A program made the translations under genes and the position numbers. From JBMDXK01 sp048594375 (GTDB lineage: Bacteria; Pseudomonadota; Alphaproteobacteria; Rhizobiales; Methylopilaceae): DNA of 64,000 nucleotides. The notes beneath the pieces are model-generated. The model saw only the letters and a program-made list of their open reading frames with translations, was not told the DNA's origin and ran no database searches. The DNA lies in the NCBI GenBank assembly GCA_048594375.1, contig JBMDXK010000023.1, forward strand, positions 62,001 to 126,000, written 5' to 3'. Of this stretch, positions 62,089-64,000 are shown piece by piece; the first letter of the stretch is position 1, and every line of letters starts with the position of its first letter.

Positions 62089-62774
62089 CCAGCCGCGATT
62101 GCGCGATGCCTTCCCAACTGCCGCTGGACTTTACGGTGCAGCCCCAGATGGATGACGCGCATTTCTTTGTCAACGATGCCAATGCTGCGGCGCACACCTG
62201 CATCACCCGCTGGCCGGAATGGCCAACCCGCGCGGTGTATCTTACAGGCCCCTGGGGCAGTGGCAAAACCCATCTGGCGGAAATCTGGGCGAAAAAAGCG
62301 CAGGCTGTCTGTGTAAAGGCTGCGGAACTCAACGCACTGGAACTGGTTAAAGATGCGGCCTATGTGGTGGAAGACATCGATGCCAGCGGGGTGTGTGAAG
62401 CCGCTTTGTTCCATCTGCTCAATACGGTGCGCGAAGTCGGGGCATGGCTGTTGTTAACAGGGCAGGAACATGTCACTCTTTTCTGGCCAACCCTGCCGGA
62501 TTTAGCATCGCGGCTGCGGGCGCTGCCCCACATCACCCTCGGCGCACCCGATGACACGCTCATGCGCGCGGTGTTGCTGAAACAATTCAAAGACCGGCAA
62601 TTGCATGTGGAGCCGGATGTGATTGATTATATGCTGCGGCGCATGGGACGCTCGCCGGGTATGGCGCGCGTATTGGTGAACGAACTGGACAGGGAAGCAC
62701 TGGCGCTGGGACGCCGCGTTACCCGTCCGATTGCCGCGCAGGTTCTGGCGCGCCTTGAGGAGTTTGACGCATGA
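62085..62774 (+). CDS. hda: Hda-like DnaA regulatory inactivator
   Basis: A 229-residue AAA+ protein related to DnaA domain III. The N-terminal clamp-binding motif QLPLDF precedes the Walker A GPWGSGKTHLA near residue 52 and Walker B VVEDIDA. The sensor-2 region is RSPGMARVLV. With the sliding clamp it triggers DnaA-ATP hydrolysis after initiation. Translationally coupled on both sides: ATGA overlaps with the transporter and with ppk1. Confidence 0.92.
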   Translation: MTSRDCAMPSQLPLDFTVQPQMDDAHFFVNDANAAAHTCITRWPEWPTRAVYLTGPWGSGKTHLAEIWAKKAQAVCVKAAELNALELVKDAAYVVEDIDASGVCEAALFHLLNTVREVGAWLLLTGQEHVTLFWPTLPDLASRLRALPHITLGAPDDTLMRAVLLKQFKDRQLHVEPDVIDYMLRRMGRSPGMARVLVNELDREALALGRRVTRPIAAQVLARLEEFDA

Positions 62775-64000
62775 ATGCAGGAAATGACGATCTGTTCGGC
62801 GGTCTGGCACCTGCTGCCGATGGCATCGCCGCTGAACCCGTGGCTGCGCCCGCTCATCCTCCGCTGCAAGAGGCGCGCCGTGAGCCGCCAAAACGCAAAA
62901 GCCGCGCCCAGAGCGCCTATATCCTCAGTGCCGATGACGAAAACGCGCCGCTGGTTACTGAAGATGATGTGCCGTTGCCTCTGGAAGCAGAAGACATTCT
63001 TGTTCAGTGCGATATTGTGGAAGCCGTGGATATTCCTCACGCATTGATTGAAGATGTTTCGGATATTGAAATGCCTTCTCCTCTCGAGATTGCAGAGCGG
63101 AATCCAGAACCCGACGCCCCACAGGCAGACACACCACCCGATCACACCGCAGTTGCCATCTCCCACAGTGAATTGCGCAATTTGCCCGAACGGTTTATCA
63201 ATCGGGAATTGTCCTGGCTGCACTTTAATAATCGGGTGCTGGAGGAAGCAGGCAATCTCAATCATCCGCTTTTGGAACGCGTGCGCTTTCTTTCCATTTC
63301 TGCTGCTAACCTCGATGAATTTTTCATGGTGCGGGTGGCAGGATTAAAAGGGCAAATCCGTTCTGCCATTGCTCTGCCCAGCCCCGACGGAAAAGATCCC
63401 GCTTCGCAGCTGCGCGACATCAGCCGCATGGTGGCTATTCTGGCAAAACGCCAACAGGATTGTCTTACAGGGCTGCTGGAAGAACTGCGCCAGAGCCATA
63501 TCGAAATTGTGAAAGGCAACACGGTTACCGCGCAGGAATATGCCTGGCTGGAAAACCACTTTATCCATTATCTGTTTCCGGTGCTGACACCGCTGGCCAT
63601 TGATCCGGCGCATCCCTTTCCCTTCATTCCCAACCTCGGCTTTACGCTGGCGCTTTATCTCACCCGCATGACCGATGGGCGAGCGCGAAAAGCCCTTATC
63701 CGCGTGCCTTCCAAAATGGATCGCTTTGTGCGGCTGCCCGACCATGATATGGGCGATGAACAGGTGCGCTATATTGCGCTTGAAGAAGTGATCTCGCTGT
63801 TTGTGCCGCGCCTCTTCCCCGGCTATGAGCTGCAAGGCTACGGGGCTTTCCGCATTATCCGCGATTCCGACATCGAAGTGGAAGAAGAAGCCGAAGATCT
63901 GGTGCGCCTGTTTGAAACCGCGCTCAAACAGCGCCGGCATGGCTCGGTTATCCGTCTGGAAATGGACATGGATATGCCGCCCATTCTTACCCGCTTTGTG
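62771..64000 (+). CDS. ppk: polyphosphate kinase 1, N-terminal part (cut by window edge)
   Basis: 410 codons are open to the right edge. The N-domain signature RFINRELSWLHFNNRVLEEA lies near residue 138, with ANLDEFFMVR, PVLTPLAIDPAHPFPF and an acidic EEEAEDLVRLF. About 135 acidic, proline-rich residues precede the domain, an extension absent from E. coli PPK1. The catalytic phospholipase D-like domains lie beyond the window. The ATGA overlap with hda sets the start. Confidence 0.93.
   Translation, partial: MNAGNDDLFGGLAPAADGIAAEPVAAPAHPPLQEARREPPKRKSRAQSAYILSADDENAPLVTEDDVPLPLEAEDILVQCDIVEAVDIPHALIEDVSDIEMPSPLEIAERNPEPDAPQADTPPDHTAVAISHSELRNLPERFINRELSWLHFNNRVLEEAGNLNHPLLERVRFLSISAANLDEFFMVRVAGLKGQIRSAIALPSPDGKDPASQLRDISRMVAILAKRQQDCLTGLLEELRQSHIEIVKGNTVTAQEYAWLENHFIHYLFPVLTPLAIDPAHPFPFIPNLGFTLALYLTRMTDGRARKALIRVPSKMDRFVRLPDHDMGDEQVRYIALEEVISLFVPRLFPGYELQGYGAFRIIRDSDIEVEEEAEDLVRLFETALKQRRHGSVIRLEMDMDMPPILTRFV

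Noticed and set aside
1..64000. tRNA, rRNA, prophage or insertion sequence
   Set aside because: No tRNA cloverleaf, rRNA segment, transposase, integrase or phage gene was recognised by eye; a tRNA scan would be needed to exclude a tRNA fully.

Overview
The window reads as one contiguous piece of an alphaproteobacterial chromosome. The gene order rpsF-rpsR-DUF2232-rplI then dnaB, alr, radA, cvpA, purF, SDR, mutL is typical of Alphaproteobacteria. So are the families DUF3126, DUF2336, PAS_5, DUF2335, TAXI-TRAP, class II DAHP synthase, a BTLCP peptidase and an Hda with a clamp-binding motif. Base composition is moderate, roughly half GC. The order cannot be fixed from the sequence; a Rhodospirillales- or Micavibrio-like lineage is my guess. 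I see no tRNA, rRNA, CRISPR array, insertion sequence, phage or integrase gene.

Layout. 1-3.97 kb: rmuC (cut by the left edge), an alpha/beta hydrolase, cysE, DUF3126 and a gamma carbonic anhydrase. 4-8.6 kb: a tandem repeat block, a BTLCP peptidase, the divergent efp/epmA pair (EF-P and its lysyl ligase), and an unknown protein built from 76-residue repeats. 8.6-24.6 kb: a long minus-strand block with mutL, an SDR, purF, cvpA, radA, alr, a Ca/Na antiporter, dnaB, rplI, DUF2232, rpsR and rpsF. It is interrupted by a DUF4760 gene and by a proline-rich EF-hand plus TraB/ChaN-like protein. 24.9-36.1 kb: a plus-strand block for fatty-acid synthesis (fabD, fabG, acpP, fabF), then mltG, gmk, class II DAHP synthase, nadE and gltX. 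36.1-39.3 kb: a DUF2335 membrane protein, thrS and yidD. 39.7-48 kb: a TAXI binding protein with a membrane-anchored Sel1-like partner, a tandem PilZ protein, an SLT-fold protein with DUF2336, an Hpt/receiver pair and a small EF-hand protein. 48-57.7 kb: nadK, cutA, hisI-folE, an IscU-like scaffold, PAS_5, rhomboid, patatin, a flavin reductase and envelope proteins. 58-64 kb: purN-purM, a CDP-alcohol phosphatidyltransferase, and the tightly overlapping perM-like/hda/ppk1 genes (ppk1 cut by the right edge).

Most genes are housekeeping. The unusual material lies between them. (i) A family of about 120-bp palindromic elements sits directly after stop codons at 2.8, 43, 57.7-58.0 and 60.5-60.9 kb. 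(ii) A 146-bp tandem array carries a GGATCCCGGCC-type palindrome. (iii) A composite palindrome resembling rhizobial RIME-type repeats lies at 3.3-3.4 kb. (iv) A leader with mutually exclusive hairpins precedes the Ca/Na antiporter gene. The best candidates for unknown biology are the EF-hand/TraB-like protein, the repeat protein, the small EF-hand protein and the structured leader.
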